Positions 8,513-17,068 of a stretch of 64,000 nt of DNA are shown piece by piece. Position 1 is the stretch's first letter. Each line of letters starts with the position of its first letter. Location of the stretch: NCBI GenBank assembly GCA_023390115.1, contig JAEWDM010000005.1:1-64000 (forward strand), written 5' to 3'. The notes under the pieces are model-generated. The model was given only the letters and a program-made list of their open reading frames with translations, did no database searches and was not told where the DNA came from. The position numbers were made by a program, and so were the translations under genes. Origin of the DNA: Bacillota bacterium. Its GTDB lineage: Bacteria > Bacillota > Clostridia > Acetivibrionales > DSM-27016.

Positions 8513-8596
8513 CCAAGGGCATACCCGGTGAAAGCCGGGGACGCAAAGCCATAGGGCCTACGACAGCGAAAGCCGTTATGATAGCCTGGCTGCCGC
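8513..8596 (+). ncRNA. c-di-GMP-I (GEMM) riboswitch, apparently orphan
   Basis: The sequence shows the GEMM-I signature: GGGCATACCC, a GAAA tetraloop within GGTGAAAGCC, the invariant GGGGACGCAAAGCC block, and a second arm closing with GGCTGCC. This fold binds cyclic di-GMP (a variant class binds cGAMP). An intrinsic terminator follows within 15 bases, the usual expression platform. No convincing plus-strand gene follows within several hundred bases, so the controlled gene has probably been lost. Confidence 0.85.
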
Positions 8597-8607
8597 AACA
8601 TATGCGA

Positions 8608-8648
8608 TTAAACCTGCCCATTTTATAAGAGGCAGGTTTAATTTTTTC
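8608..8648 (+). terminator. Terminator of the c-di-GMP riboswitch
   Basis: An 11-bp stem (TTAAACCTGCC / GGCAGGTTTAA) with a 12-base loop is followed by six T. Its position directly after the aptamer suggests it is the switching element. Confidence 0.8.
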
Positions 8649-9253
8649 CTCACTTGTTTTAATGAAAGACCGGATTTATTGCTCGACTTTAGAACATCGC
8701 ACAGATAAAACAGCTGTATCGACAGATCAGCCTCGTTTAATAAACCATCAGTTGGGATGTGGTTACCATGTACTGCGTTGAGTATGTTCTTGCGCAAAGA
8801 AAAAATGAAGCTGTTAAATTTCATATTCTAATCGGCATGGTGACAGTCTTTGTGAAAGCTAAAGCAGATCGATAAAATTAAACTTGATTATTTGAACAGT
8901 TTACTGTCGCCGAGTGTGCCGCTTCCCATCAGGGAGGGAGTGATATGCTATGAATGTTTTTCATGGCACCAAGACACTGGCGGCAATGCTGTTCACTCCA
9001 CGACACACGGCCTGCAAGTTGGCGAGAGCGGAAACATTGCCCCGTTCACACATCCGAAAGAAATGGGACAGAAAACAAAAGAAGGCAGACGCTCTCACAG
9101 TCAGAAATCTTGATGCCAACCATTTGGTGGTCGATTTTGTACAACGGTACAGAATCGGCCGCTTTTCATTTTTATTTAGGTACTCAGTGGGATGCCGCGG
9201 TCCTCCGTTATTAGGATTTTGCTTTTCAAAATTTTAAAAAATTGGAGGAAACC
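8649..9253. other. Stretch without a supported gene
   Basis: Only short frames occur. A 35-codon plus-strand frame near 8776 reads MYCVEYVLAQRKNEAVKF and looks mildly coding; it could be the end of the gene once controlled by the riboswitch. A frame from 8950 with a GGAGGGAGTGAT site codes for a basic peptide I do not recognise (LFTPRHTACKLARAET). Both are probably relics of ICE or host genes. I see no RNA gene here. Confidence 0.4.
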
Positions 9254-9664
9254 ATGCGAAAACAAAACGATGGAAAAACTGAAGACGACATACTGCAAAA
9301 CCAATTCACGGCATACCTGCTCACTGCGGTCAAACGGCACAAGATCAACTATCTCAAACAACGGGAAAGGCGGCGGCGCTTGGAATTACCTCTGGAGTTG
9401 TATGATTCCGATTTGTCTATTACGATGGAGGCCGATTTGAACATAACCCTCTCCCTCTTAGAGCAAATTGAAAACCCTGCACTCCATATGGCGCTGCTGC
9501 AGGCCCGTGAGCGGGAACGGTACATTTTTTTACCCCGGATATTGGACGAGCGTAGCTTTTTGGAGCTATCCAAAGAACTCGGTATCAGCTACAAGGCAAC
9601 GACCCACGCATACTATCGCTTTGTAGAAAAAATTAAGAAGTTGATGGGTGGTGATGAAAAATGA
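9254..9664 (+). CDS. ICE sigma-70-like factor (Tn916 Orf7-type)
   Basis: About 136 residues from the ATG with GGAGG five bases upstream. Conjugative elements of the Tn916 and Tn1549 groups carry such small sigma-like regulators. Region 2 is suggested by LTAVKRHKINYLKQRERRRRL and region 4 by DERSFLELSKELGISYKATTHA, a helix-turn-helix. It would direct RNA polymerase to ICE promoters or act as a regulator of excision genes. Its stop overlaps the ATG of the next gene (ATGA), so the two are translated together. The target genes of the element are absent or broken here. Confidence 0.75.
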   Translation: MRKQNDGKTEDDILQNQFTAYLLTAVKRHKINYLKQRERRRRLELPLELYDSDLSITMEADLNITLSLLEQIENPALHMALLQARERERYIFLPRILDERSFLELSKELGISYKATTHAYYRFVEKIKKLMGGDEK

Positions 9665-9843
9665 ATTTCAGAGAGCTGATGCTTTATGCCAAGGAAAACG
9701 ATCCGAACGCGACAACCAAAATACTGAGTATGTATAAGCCCTTGCTGCTCAAGGAGTCCATCGTGAAGAGCCTCTTTGGCGAAGATCTGCACCAGGAGCT
9801 TTGCTTGATTCTGTTAGGCTGCATTCGCAAATTCCGTGTATAG
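9661..9843 (+). CDS. ICE helix-turn-helix protein (Tn916 Orf8-type)
   Basis: A 60-residue protein, MNFRELMLYAKENDPNAT at the start and LFGEDLHQELCLILLGCIRKF at the end. This is the standard partner of the ICE sigma factor and resembles the N-terminal region of sigma-70 (region 1.2/2.1). The four-base overlap with the sigma gene and the length are normal for the family, so it is probably intact. A terminator follows within 20 bases, and after it the DNA belongs to an unrelated gene: this is one end of the ICE fragment. Confidence 0.7.
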   Translation: MNFRELMLYAKENDPNATTKILSMYKPLLLKESIVKSLFGEDLHQELCLILLGCIRKFRV

Positions 9844-9860
9844 CAGGCAGTCGGCATAAC

Positions 9861-9893
9861 GGAAAGAGCTCACAAGGCATATGAGCTCTTTCC
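9861..9893 (+). terminator. Terminator after the sigma/HTH pair
   Basis: A perfect 12-bp stem (GGAAAGAGCTCA / TGAGCTCTTTCC) with a 9-base loop, followed by TCTTT. It sits exactly where homology to the minus-strand acetyltransferase ends. Confidence 0.65.
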
Positions 9894-10150
9894 TCTTTAA
9901 AAACACCGTTATCGTCAAAACCGCTGCATTCCAGCTCAATTGTCCGGTAGCCGACAAGTTCGCGGCAAAGCAACCACCCTTTTGGGTTAGTCTCATCCTC
10001 TCCAAGATACCAGCCAACGGTTTTGATGGATTCGTTAATGTCACTCAGTTGCCCGAATGCCCCATTATAATCCCACCATTCCGGTTTGATGGTACACATT
10101 AATTCTGCAACTGCCGGGACGCATTCTTGAGTTAATTCAAAAACCTTCAT
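9894..10150 (-). pseudogene. GNAT acetyltransferase, N-terminal half only
   Basis: From the ATG at 10150 the frame codes for MKVFELTQECVPAVAELMC, then KPEWWDYNGAF and KTVGWYLGEDETNPKGWLLC, ending near SGFDDNGVFKEE. This matches the N-terminal half of a Firmicute GNAT-family acetyltransferase. The acetyl-CoA-binding half is missing: the sequence runs into the terminator of the ICE sigma/HTH pair. The truncation marks where the ICE fragment meets host or other accessory DNA. Confidence 0.65.
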
Positions 10151-10484
10151 AAGCACCCATGCCTTCCTCGGATATAAATAATAGGTAGTTAAGCTGGCTC
10201 TATAAATTCCTACTGATACTTATTATAATTCTCCGCTTATTTAATATTGTATAGTTAAATGCGAAAATGGTCGCTCATTAACATTCGCTTGCTTCTAAAG
10301 TAATATCTAAATTTGGAAACAACATATTTTTGAACGGCAAGCAAATTAGACACTTATGTTCAGATGTTAGCTTTTCGTTTTTTGATTACTCAAATCGAGA
10401 TAGCCTCCAAAACGCAAAAATACTCAAATCATCAACCGTCGTTCAAAAAGTAACATTCTTTTTGTTCGTAATCTCGACAGACAC
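10151..10484. other. Intergenic stretch
   Basis: AT-rich DNA with no frame of note and no recognisable RNA element. Confidence 0.4.
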
Positions 10485-10546
10485 GTGAAAAACCGCAATG
10501 CCGATTCCGGCAGCGCCAATACAAAAGGCGCGTCGCAATTGCGGTT
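10485..10546 (-). terminator. Terminator of the 33-residue ORF
   Basis: AACCGCAAT pairs with ATTGCGGTT, with an inner GCGCC/GGCGC stem; five T follow on the minus strand. It begins in the stop codon of the small ORF. Confidence 0.65.
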
Positions 10547-10646
10547 AATTTCTTCTATTGCCCGATCCCTTTTGCTTCGGTCGGAGCAAGCGGTTTAAAG
10601 ATAGACATATAAGCAGAACAGAAAATACCGCCATTGTCGATTTCAT
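10545..10646 (-). CDS. Possible 33-residue single-helix membrane peptide
   Basis: An AAGGATG ribosome site seven bases upstream leads into MKSTMAVFSVLLICLSLNRL followed by a basic tail (LRPKQKGSGNRRN). The first 20 residues form one hydrophobic helix. A terminator overlaps the stop. This layout fits type I toxin-like peptides or small membrane regulators, but I have no family match, so function is open. It could also be a chance frame. Confidence 0.4.
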   Translation of the reverse strand: MKSTMAVFSVLLICLSLNRLLRPKQKGSGNRRN

Positions 10647-10753
10647 AAGGCACATCCTTTCTTAGTTATGATAACGTAAATTGGGCATAACAATATGTCT
10701 TCTTGAAAAGTTGGGTAAAAAAATATCAACGCTTAGCTTTTGGTAATATGCTG

Positions 10754-12010
10754 TCAAAAATGAACACCGGCTGTTTTAAAGTTTTGCAGAATTTCATGAT
10801 AACGCTTTGTTGCCAGAGCGCTAGGTTTGCCTTTTTGACAAAATGAAAGCCCAGACAGTTTGGGAACAATACGCTCAACCACAATCTGCCCTTCTGCCAT
10901 TTTGGATTCTAACATTGCCAAAGCCTCAAGAAAGCGTTTGTCCCCCTTTGCCTGGTCATAAAAGGATAAGACATAGACGTATACAAAAAGGTTGTAGTTT
11001 CGGAAAGGATATTCAACCTGCATGAATAAGGTTCCGATTCCATAATGGCATGGGCCAATGGGCTTTCTGATGGTCCAATGTTCTAACAAAAAGTCTACTG
11101 CTTTATCAAGTGCCAAGTCATTGTTGAGATAGCCGCTAAAGCGGAACGCATTTAGGGCGTTAAGCGTTGGGAAGGGATTTGAATACTCGGTTTCTGGCCC
11201 CCGGCCAAAGCTGAATTTACTGCAGCGCCAGCCACCGTCTGTATGCTGGATATCAAAAAGATGCCGCAAGGTTTTTTGCAACCTTGCATCGGAAGCATAC
11301 CCCATGTGGCAAAGCACATTGGCAGCGTGAATGGTTTGGCAGGGGTAAACAGAGCCCTGTGGATACAACTTGAAACGCCCATCCTCCTGCCAAGTGCTGA
11401 ATATTAATGAGGCGGCTTCTTGTAGCAAAGGTTCTGTGGGCTCAACACCCAATTCCAATAAGTACATTACGCTCTCTAAAGTTGAAAACGGCGCACCTTT
11501 TATTAAACGCTTATCGTGTGTCGTCCAAAGGTCAGCTCCATTATCATGCTTATGCGACAAGATCATTTCAACATCTGAGGCGTATTTCATATCTACAGCC
11601 ATTGCTCTCACCTTTCCAATGCCGTCTGTGCTCCAATTTATTGTAGGGTTTTCAAGTAAGCTGACCAGTTGGAACAGTTTCTGTACAATAACGCTGTCCA
11701 AGCCTTTTTTAAGATAAATTTCCTCTCCTGTAAGATATTCAATGGCGAATGTACCCTGTGGCTCATGTTTCCATTCAAAGCCTTTCGGTCTTTCCGCCGG
11801 GAATACCTCCGGCAATATCCCTTTGTCAAAGATAAGATGAAATACGATTTTTTCATCTTGCGGAACATGGAATTTGAAGTCTTTTATTTCCAATTCTTTG
11901 AGCTCGTCGGGAAGCTCAATATTCTTGTACCGCTTGACTTCCTTGCCCTCTACCATGAAGCAAACCGGTACCGCGTCCCTCAGTTTCGCTATGATTTTTC
12001 CTGCCTTCAT
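10754..12010 (-). CDS. Prenyltransferase/terpene-cyclase-like alpha-alpha-barrel protein
   Basis: A 418-residue soluble protein. From about residue 160 it shows repeats typical of the squalene-cyclase/prenyltransferase alpha-toroid: TLESVMYLLELGVEPTEPL, the block WQEDGRFKL, CQTIHAANVLCHMGY, and DIQHTDGGWRCSKF, a QW-like motif, then TLNALNAFRFSGYLN. The DXDD acid motif of terpene cyclases is not obvious, so catalysis is uncertain. The N-terminal 100 residues are a separate beta-rich region. It is co-oriented with a TetR regulator 90 bases upstream, a pair seen in other Firmicutes, so it may be controlled by that regulator. Confidence 0.65.
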   Translation of the reverse strand: MKAGKIIAKLRDAVPVCFMVEGKEVKRYKNIELPDELKELEIKDFKFHVPQDEKIVFHLIFDKGILPEVFPAERPKGFEWKHEPQGTFAIEYLTGEEIYLKKGLDSVIVQKLFQLVSLLENPTINWSTDGIGKVRAMAVDMKYASDVEMILSHKHDNGADLWTTHDKRLIKGAPFSTLESVMYLLELGVEPTEPLLQEAASLIFSTWQEDGRFKLYPQGSVYPCQTIHAANVLCHMGYASDARLQKTLRHLFDIQHTDGGWRCSKFSFGRGPETEYSNPFPTLNALNAFRFSGYLNNDLALDKAVDFLLEHWTIRKPIGPCHYGIGTLFMQVEYPFRNYNLFVYVYVLSFYDQAKGDKRFLEALAMLESKMAEGQIVVERIVPKLSGLSFCQKGKPSALATKRYHEILQNFKTAGVHF

Positions 12011-12101
12011 TTTTCATTACCGCCTTTCAAATTGTATAAGGCTTTCTGCCTGTGCTCACAGCATACATATTGACGGTGTGAAAGCAAGCTCTAAATTTCC
12101 A

Positions 12102-12698
12102 TCATTCAATAACTAAGCTAAGCGGTTTATCAGTCACAAATTTAGTGACCATTCTTGCGACATCCTCTGCGGTTTCCGTCATGCCCCCTTCTATCCAAAC
12201 GCCAATGAAACTGGTCAGCATTGAAGTGAATAGCGCATCCAGATAATTATGAGGCAGCGTATATTGTCTTTTAGGTCTGCGATTTAGTATTTTTTCTTTA
12301 GCTATCGTCTTTATGGCTGCTCCCAGCCTTCTGGAAAAAGCAGGATTACCCTTTTCGCTGAATATGAGTTTGAAAAATCGCTCATTGCTTTTTACATACT
12401 CAAGCGCGCCCACGATATAGGGGTACGGACTGCCGCTTTCGATTTCCCCGGCAGCCACGCGGATAGCAACATCCAGCAACGTATTTTTTATTCCGCTGAA
12501 AATCTCATCTTCCAACTGATAAAGCAGCTCGTATTTGTCGGTATAATGCAGATAGAAGGTGCTGCGGTTAATCATCGCTTTCTGCGTAAGGTTTTGAACC
12601 GTTATTTTGTCTATGCCGATTTGCTCTGCAAGCTCAAAAAACGCGGCCCGGATATGCTGCCGGGTTTTTATGATTCTTAAATCCTCTTGTGTATCCAT
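12102..12698 (-). CDS. TetR/AcrR-family transcriptional regulator
   Basis: The start is the ATG with GGAGGGTGGAAAT upstream, giving 198 residues. The N-terminal HTH is clear: TRQHIRAAFFELAEQIGIDK, then ITVQNLTQKAMINRSTFYLH, with FYLHYTDKYELL ending the DNA-binding domain. The C-terminal ligand domain (from residue 75) is of the type linked to dihydroxyacetone-kinase-like TetR regulators. It probably represses itself and the prenyltransferase-like gene downstream. No lesion is seen. Confidence 0.8.
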   Translation of the reverse strand: MDTQEDLRIIKTRQHIRAAFFELAEQIGIDKITVQNLTQKAMINRSTFYLHYTDKYELLYQLEDEIFSGIKNTLLDVAIRVAAGEIESGSPYPYIVGALEYVKSNERFFKLIFSEKGNPAFSRRLGAAIKTIAKEKILNRRPKRQYTLPHNYLDALFTSMLTSFIGVWIEGGMTETAEDVARMVTKFVTDKPLSLVIE

Positions 12699-12889
12699 AT
12701 TTCCACCCTCCGCAGATTTAATAGACATTTTCACCAATGTGTCGTTTATCCGCCATTGCACAAATTCTGCGCATTGTTTTGATGCCACTATATAGTATAA
12801 TATACACAGTGTTGTTTATCAAGCCCTGAATGAACTTTATGAACGTTGGGTTTTTTGAAATTACGAGTAGTGGGGAAAGGACTTGGCGC

Positions 12890-13370
12890 ATGAATCATTT
12901 TATCGAATTCAAGGATGTCACAAAGCAATATGAAGAGGGCGAAGCCATCCAACTGGCGCTGGATGACGATCATCACGACAATGTCACGCATGGTCGCCTC
13001 CCAGCGCACACAGATCGGCACGCTCAAAGCACTGGGCTTCTCCCGGCGTAAGGTGCTGCTGCACTATTTGGGGTACGGGTTTTTCGCCTCCGCCGCCGGA
13101 GCTTTCCTCGGTGTGGCCATAAGTGCGCCTATGCTGACCCCTATACTGTATTGGGCGCTTGAGAGAATATATACGCTATCAGAGTGGCAGGCGCAAACCG
13201 CATCCTTTTTATGGGTGGTCGTGGCGGACTGCGCCCTCGTATGCACGGCTTCTGTTTTCTTAGCCATGCGTGACGTGCTTGCGGAATGCCCCGCCGAATC
13301 GTTGCGCCCCAGGGCATCGCGCAAGCTGAGCCTGACGAGGAAACTCTGTTTGCGGACCTGGATGGAATGA
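12890..13370 (+). pseudogene. Chimera: ABC exporter ATPase N-terminus joined to FtsX-type permease
   Basis: The first 75 bases code for MNHFIEFKDVTKQYEEGEA and QLALDD, the opening of a MacB/LolD-type ATPase. At about 12965 homology jumps, in another frame, to the second half of an FtsX/MacB permease: MSRMVASQRTQIGTLKALGF, hydrophobic helices, ending CPAESLRP. The whole nucleotide-binding core and the permease's first half are missing. Neither frame can give a working transporter. It is another deletion scar of the sort seen at several places in this region. Confidence 0.7.
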
Positions 13371-13395
13371 TTGACTTTATTTTGAGGATAAAAGA

Positions 13396-13718
13396 ATGAA
13401 CGTAGGAATCATCGTATACTCCAACACAGGAAACACGCTATCGGTGGCGCAAAAGCTGGAGCAGGCATTAAGAGCCAAGCGGACTTGCAGGCAGGTTGGC
13501 GCAAAGCTGTTTTTTGAAAGAGGAATTGAGGCCGACGCATTTTTGCAGCAATATCTCACCGAGTACAACAAGGTTTATTCCCGCAGATACCGAGCGGCGG
13601 GGATTTGACTGAGGAGCAGTTCAAGGCCTGGTCTGCCGCCGCCAGTCAGGCCCGGCGTGATTATGTGGAGTGCAGCATCTCCGGCGAGGAGATACTGGCG
13701 AGTGTGCGATTGGATTAA
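13396..13718 (+). pseudogene. Chimera: flavodoxin N-terminus joined to an unidentified C-terminus
   Basis: MNVGIIVYSNTGNTLSVAQK and LEQALRAK is the FMN phosphate-binding start of a flavodoxin. Downstream of about 13475 the flavodoxin sense is lost. A different frame ending at 13718 codes for IPSGGDLTEEQFKAWSAAAS, then RRDYVECSISGEE and SVRLD, which looks like a genuine protein C-terminus that I cannot name. The gene is broken and no product is expected. Confidence 0.55.
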
Positions 13719-13823
13719 AGGCAGAGAAAACAGGGGTGTAGAGGGTGTGACACATCTGCTGCGAAAAGAATTATGGTGTAAGACAAAAGGATTCGATAAT
13801 AGCAAGTGAATCGACCAATTTTG

Positions 13824-13852
13824 TTGACAGGTTTCAAAGACAGAGGTATAAT
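13824..13852 (+). promoter_or_regulatory. Promoter of the riboflavin operon
   Basis: A consensus TTGACA, 17-base spacer and TATAAT, about 20 bases ahead of the FMN aptamer. Confidence 0.85.
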
Positions 13853-13870
13853 AAAGTCAATTGAATATAA

Positions 13871-13976
13871 TCTTCAGGGCAGGGTTCAATTCCCTACCGG
13901 TGGTAAAGCCCACGAGCCGCAAGGCATGATTCGGTGTAACTCCGAAGCCGACAGTATAGTCTGGATGAAAGAAGAT
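13871..13976 (+). ncRNA. FMN riboswitch (RFN element)
   Basis: The RFN consensus is evident: CTTCAGGGCAGGGTT, CCCTACCGGTGG, AAGCCCACGAGCC, a GATTCGGTG block, and TCCGAAGCCGACAGTAT closing with GGATGAAAGAAGAT. On FMN binding it should favour the terminator downstream and switch off riboflavin synthesis. Confidence 0.95.
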
Positions 13977-14010
13977 AACAGCTGTAGTTTTTTGTGTGTA
14001 TGTAATTTTT

Positions 14011-14042
14011 GCTCTGGAATATCAATATTCCAGAGCTTTTTA
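14011..14042 (+). terminator. Terminator of the FMN riboswitch
   Basis: A 12-bp stem (GCTCTGGAATAT / ATATTCCAGAGC) followed by TTTTTATTT, 35 bases after the aptamer and 75 bases before ribD. Confidence 0.85.
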
Positions 14043-14115
14043 TTTGCAGAAGCATAGCTTCCCGCCTGTGGTGGAAAAAAGTTCAGGGCATTTTTTCATT
14101 CTACGGAGGTGCCAT

Positions 14116-15216
14116 ATGGATGAAATAGAATATATGCGCCTTGCAATTCAGCTTGCAAGGCAGGGCTGCGGATGGGTAAACCCGAACCCCATGGTTGGTG
14201 CGGTGATTGTGAAGGACGGCAAGATTATCGGGCAGGGCTGCCACAAAAAATACGGGGAACGCCATGCAGAACGAAACGCACTGGCAAACTGTCAGACATC
14301 GACAATCGGCGCAACCCTTTATGTGACGCTGGAACCCTGCTGTCATCATGGAAGAACACCCCCCTGTACCGAAGCAATCATTGAAAGCGGCATCCGCCGT
14401 GTGGTAGTCGGTTCTTCTGATCCCAATCCGCTGGTTGCCGGGGAAGGCATTGCGATTTTGCATTCTCACGGCATTGAGGTAATAGAGAATGTTGCAAAGG
14501 ATGAATGCGACAAGCTCAACGAAAGCTTTTTCCATTACATTCAAGACAGAACGCCCTATGTGGTCATGAAATATGCCATGACCATGGACGGAAAAATCGC
14601 CGCGCGCACCGGCAAATCTCAATGGATTACCGGCGCGGCGGCACGCCAGCGTGTTCATGAGGATCGGCACCGCTATTCTGCCATCATGGTTGGTGTAGGC
14701 ACTGTTCTCACAGACGGCCCCATGCTGACCTGTCGGCTGGAGAACAGCAAAAATCCGCTGCGCATCATCTGCGATACCAGTCTGAGAACGCCGCTTCAAG
14801 CAAAAATTGTTACTACAACCGACATTGCTCCTACCCTCATTGCTACGGCGGTAACGGATACCAATAGGCATCAGCCGTATCTGGATGCAGGCTGTGAGAT
14901 CATGGTACTTTCCCGAAAGGATAATCATATTGACTTAAACAGCTTGATGCAAAGGTTGGGCGAAAAGCAGATTGACAGCCTTTTGCTGGAGGGCGGCGGC
15001 ACACTGAATTGGTCGGCCCTGCAAAGCGGCATTGTAAATAAGGTACAGGCATATATCGCTTCAAAGCTGTTTGGCGGCAGCGGAAAGACTCCGGTAGAGG
15101 GTTTAGGTGTCGATCACCCCCAGGGAGCTTTTCTTCTAAGCAAGCCAGTCATCACACGGGCGGGTGAAGATATTTTATTAGAAAGCGAGGTGATTCAGTG
15201 TTTACAGGAATCATAG
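14116..15216 (+). CDS. ribD: Bifunctional riboflavin biosynthesis deaminase/reductase RibD
   Basis: RibD deaminates 2,5-diamino-6-ribosylamino-pyrimidinone phosphate and then reduces the ribosyl chain. The start is the ATG with CGGAGG ten bases upstream, giving 366 residues, the normal length. The N-terminal deaminase shows the zinc site HAERNAL and PCCHHGRTPPC. The C-terminal reductase domain starts near residue 150 (YVVMKYAMTMDGKIA) and has ITGAAARQRVHEDRH and LLLEGGGTLNWSAL. It is first in the operon after the FMN riboswitch, and its end overlaps the ribE start by 19 bases. Confidence 0.95.
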   Translation: MDEIEYMRLAIQLARQGCGWVNPNPMVGAVIVKDGKIIGQGCHKKYGERHAERNALANCQTSTIGATLYVTLEPCCHHGRTPPCTEAIIESGIRRVVVGSSDPNPLVAGEGIAILHSHGIEVIENVAKDECDKLNESFFHYIQDRTPYVVMKYAMTMDGKIAARTGKSQWITGAAARQRVHEDRHRYSAIMVGVGTVLTDGPMLTCRLENSKNPLRIICDTSLRTPLQAKIVTTTDIAPTLIATAVTDTNRHQPYLDAGCEIMVLSRKDNHIDLNSLMQRLGEKQIDSLLLEGGGTLNWSALQSGIVNKVQAYIASKLFGGSGKTPVEGLGVDHPQGAFLLSKPVITRAGEDILLESEVIQCLQES

Positions 15217-15836
15217 AAGAGATCGGCAAAATACGGGGTATTCAAAAAGGGGCAAGTTCGGCTGTCCTATCGGTCCAGGCATCGGAGATCATGCAGGATG
15301 TCCATCTTGGCGACAGCGTTGCAGTGAACGGCGTCTGCCTTACGGTTGCTTCCATTTCCCCAAACGGCTTTACCGCCGATGTGATGCATGAAACCCTGAA
15401 CCGTTCTTCCCTTGGAAACCTGCGGATAGGAAGCCCTGTTAATCTGGAACGGGCAATGCCCGCAACCGGCAGATTCGGCGGGCATATTGTTTCCGGGCAT
15501 ATCGACGGCACCGGCACAGTTTCAGATATTCGCAGGGATGATAGCGCCGTTTGGTACACAATCAAAACGTCGTTACCGATTTTTCGTTACATCATTGAAA
15601 AAGGCTCAATTGCCATTGACGGTATCAGCCTGACTGTGGCGAAGGTGTATAAGGACAGCTTCAGCGTTTCCATCATACCGCACACGGCTTCTTTAACAAC
15701 GCTATTCAGCCGCCGTGTTGGGGATTCGGTCAATTTGGAAAATGACTGCATCGGCAAATATGTGGAACGCCTGATGGGAAAAGAGCCGCAAAACAGCAAT
15801 ATTACAGCCGGGTTTCTTGCGAAACACGGCTTCTAG
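15198..15836 (+). CDS. ribE: Riboflavin synthase alpha chain
   Basis: Riboflavin synthase dismutates two 6,7-dimethyl-8-ribityllumazines to riboflavin. The protein begins at GTG, MFTGIIEEIGKI, preceded by GCGAGGTGATTCA. It has two lumazine-binding repeats: the first up to about residue 90 with GVCLTVASI and NLERAMPATGRFGGHIVSGH, the second with GISLTVAKV and CIGKYVERL. At 212 residues it has the usual length. The 19-base overlap with ribD suggests translational coupling. It ends 11 bases before ribBA. Confidence 0.95.
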   Translation: MFTGIIEEIGKIRGIQKGASSAVLSVQASEIMQDVHLGDSVAVNGVCLTVASISPNGFTADVMHETLNRSSLGNLRIGSPVNLERAMPATGRFGGHIVSGHIDGTGTVSDIRRDDSAVWYTIKTSLPIFRYIIEKGSIAIDGISLTVAKVYKDSFSVSIIPHTASLTTLFSRRVGDSVNLENDCIGKYVERLMGKEPQNSNITAGFLAKHGF

Positions 15837-15847
15837 GAGGAATCAAA

Positions 15848-17047
15848 ATGTTTCAATTTAGCACTATCGAAGAGGCGATAGATGACCTTCGCCTTGGGAA
15901 AATTATTCTGGTTACAGACGATGAGGGCCGAGAAAACGAAGGCGACTTTATCTGCGCCGCTGAATTTGCCACCACCGAAAACGTAAATTTTATGGCGGTT
16001 CATGGGAAAGGCCTTATTTGTATGCCTATGAGCGCAGAGCTTTGCCAAAAGCTGCAATTCCCTCAAATGGTCAGCGACAACAAGGATAACCACGAAACAG
16101 CGTTTACGGTATCCGTTGACCATGTGGACACCACCACTGGCATTTCGGCGGCAGAGCGAAGCATCACCGCCTTGAAATGCGTAGCGGACGAAAGCAAACC
16201 GGAGGACTTTCGCCGCCCCGGTCATATGTTTCCACTCCTTGCAAAGAAAAACGGTGTACTGGAGCGAAACGGACATACCGAGGCCACTGTGGATTTGATG
16301 CGGCTTGCCGGTTTAAAGGAATGCGGCCTTTGCTGCGAGATTATGCGGGAGGACGGAACCATGATGCGCACGCCGGAGCTGATGAAGCTGGCGCAGAAAT
16401 GGGGGTTTAAAATGGTTACCATCAAAGCCCTGCAGGAATACCGCAGAAGAAATGAAAAGCTTGTGGAGCAGGTAACCTGTACCCCTCTACCGACAAAGTA
16501 CGGTGATTTCAAGGCTTACGGATACATCAGCAAGCTCAACGGAGAACATCATGTGGCCTTAGCCAAGGGTGAGATTGGTAATGGAGAAAATCTGCTATGC
16601 CGTGTTCATTCCGAGTGCTTGACTGGAGATGCGTTTGGTTCCACGCGCTGTGACTGCGGCCAGCAGTTTGCGGCTGCGATGACGCAAATTGAAAAGGAAG
16701 GCCGAGGCATCCTGCTTTACATGCGTCAGGAAGGTCGTGGAATCGGTCTGATTAATAAACTGCGCGCCTATGCGCTTCAAGATCAGGGCATGGATACTCT
16801 GGAAGCAAATCTTGCCCTTGGCTTTCCGGGAGATATGCGGGAGTATTTCATCGGCGCACAGATTCTTCGTGATCTTGGTGCAAAGACATTGCGCTTGCTC
16901 ACCAATAACCCCGACAAGGTTTATCAGCTTTCCGGCTTCGGCATGGAAATCACCGAGCGTGTTCCTATCCAAATGAAGGCTACTGAGTATGATTTATTCT
17001 ATCTGCAGACCAAGCAGAAAAAAATGGGTCATATCTTACATTATTGA
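15848..17047 (+). CDS. ribBA: Bifunctional DHBP synthase / GTP cyclohydrolase II
   Basis: The 399-residue fusion makes both riboflavin precursors. Residues 1-200 are 3,4-dihydroxy-2-butanone-4-phosphate synthase (DDEGRENEGDF for metal and substrate binding, then RRPGHMFPLLAK). Residues 205-399 are GTP cyclohydrolase II with the zinc ligands in CLTGDAFGSTRCDCGQQ and the loop RQEGRGIGL. A GGAGGAATCAAA ribosome site fixes the ATG. It lies between ribE and ribH, the standard Firmicute order. Confidence 0.95.
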   Translation: MFQFSTIEEAIDDLRLGKIILVTDDEGRENEGDFICAAEFATTENVNFMAVHGKGLICMPMSAELCQKLQFPQMVSDNKDNHETAFTVSVDHVDTTTGISAAERSITALKCVADESKPEDFRRPGHMFPLLAKKNGVLERNGHTEATVDLMRLAGLKECGLCCEIMREDGTMMRTPELMKLAQKWGFKMVTIKALQEYRRRNEKLVEQVTCTPLPTKYGDFKAYGYISKLNGEHHVALAKGEIGNGENLLCRVHSECLTGDAFGSTRCDCGQQFAAAMTQIEKEGRGILLYMRQEGRGIGLINKLRAYALQDQGMDTLEANLALGFPGDMREYFIGAQILRDLGAKTLRLLTNNPDKVYQLSGFGMEITERVPIQMKATEYDLFYLQTKQKKMGHILHY

Positions 17048-17068
17048 GTGAAAAAGGAGATTACAACA

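Noticed and set aside
8576..8824. Minus-strand 82-codon frame opposite the c-di-GMP riboswitch terminator
   Set aside because: It has no good ribosome site and runs through the riboswitch and terminator on the other strand; I treat it as a chance frame.
8950..9237. Plus-strand 95-codon frame with a fair ribosome site
   Set aside because: The peptide is basic and shows no recognisable family; overlapping frames are equally open. Listed only under the gene-free stretch.
13064..13324. Long antisense frames in the permease, riboflavin, ior and glycyl radical enzyme genes
   Set aside because: They are shadows of high-GC codon use in real genes on the other strand; they lack ribosome sites and family motifs.
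14101..14928. A 275-codon minus-strand frame opposite ribD
   Set aside because: RibD motifs on the plus strand are complete, so this is an antisense shadow.
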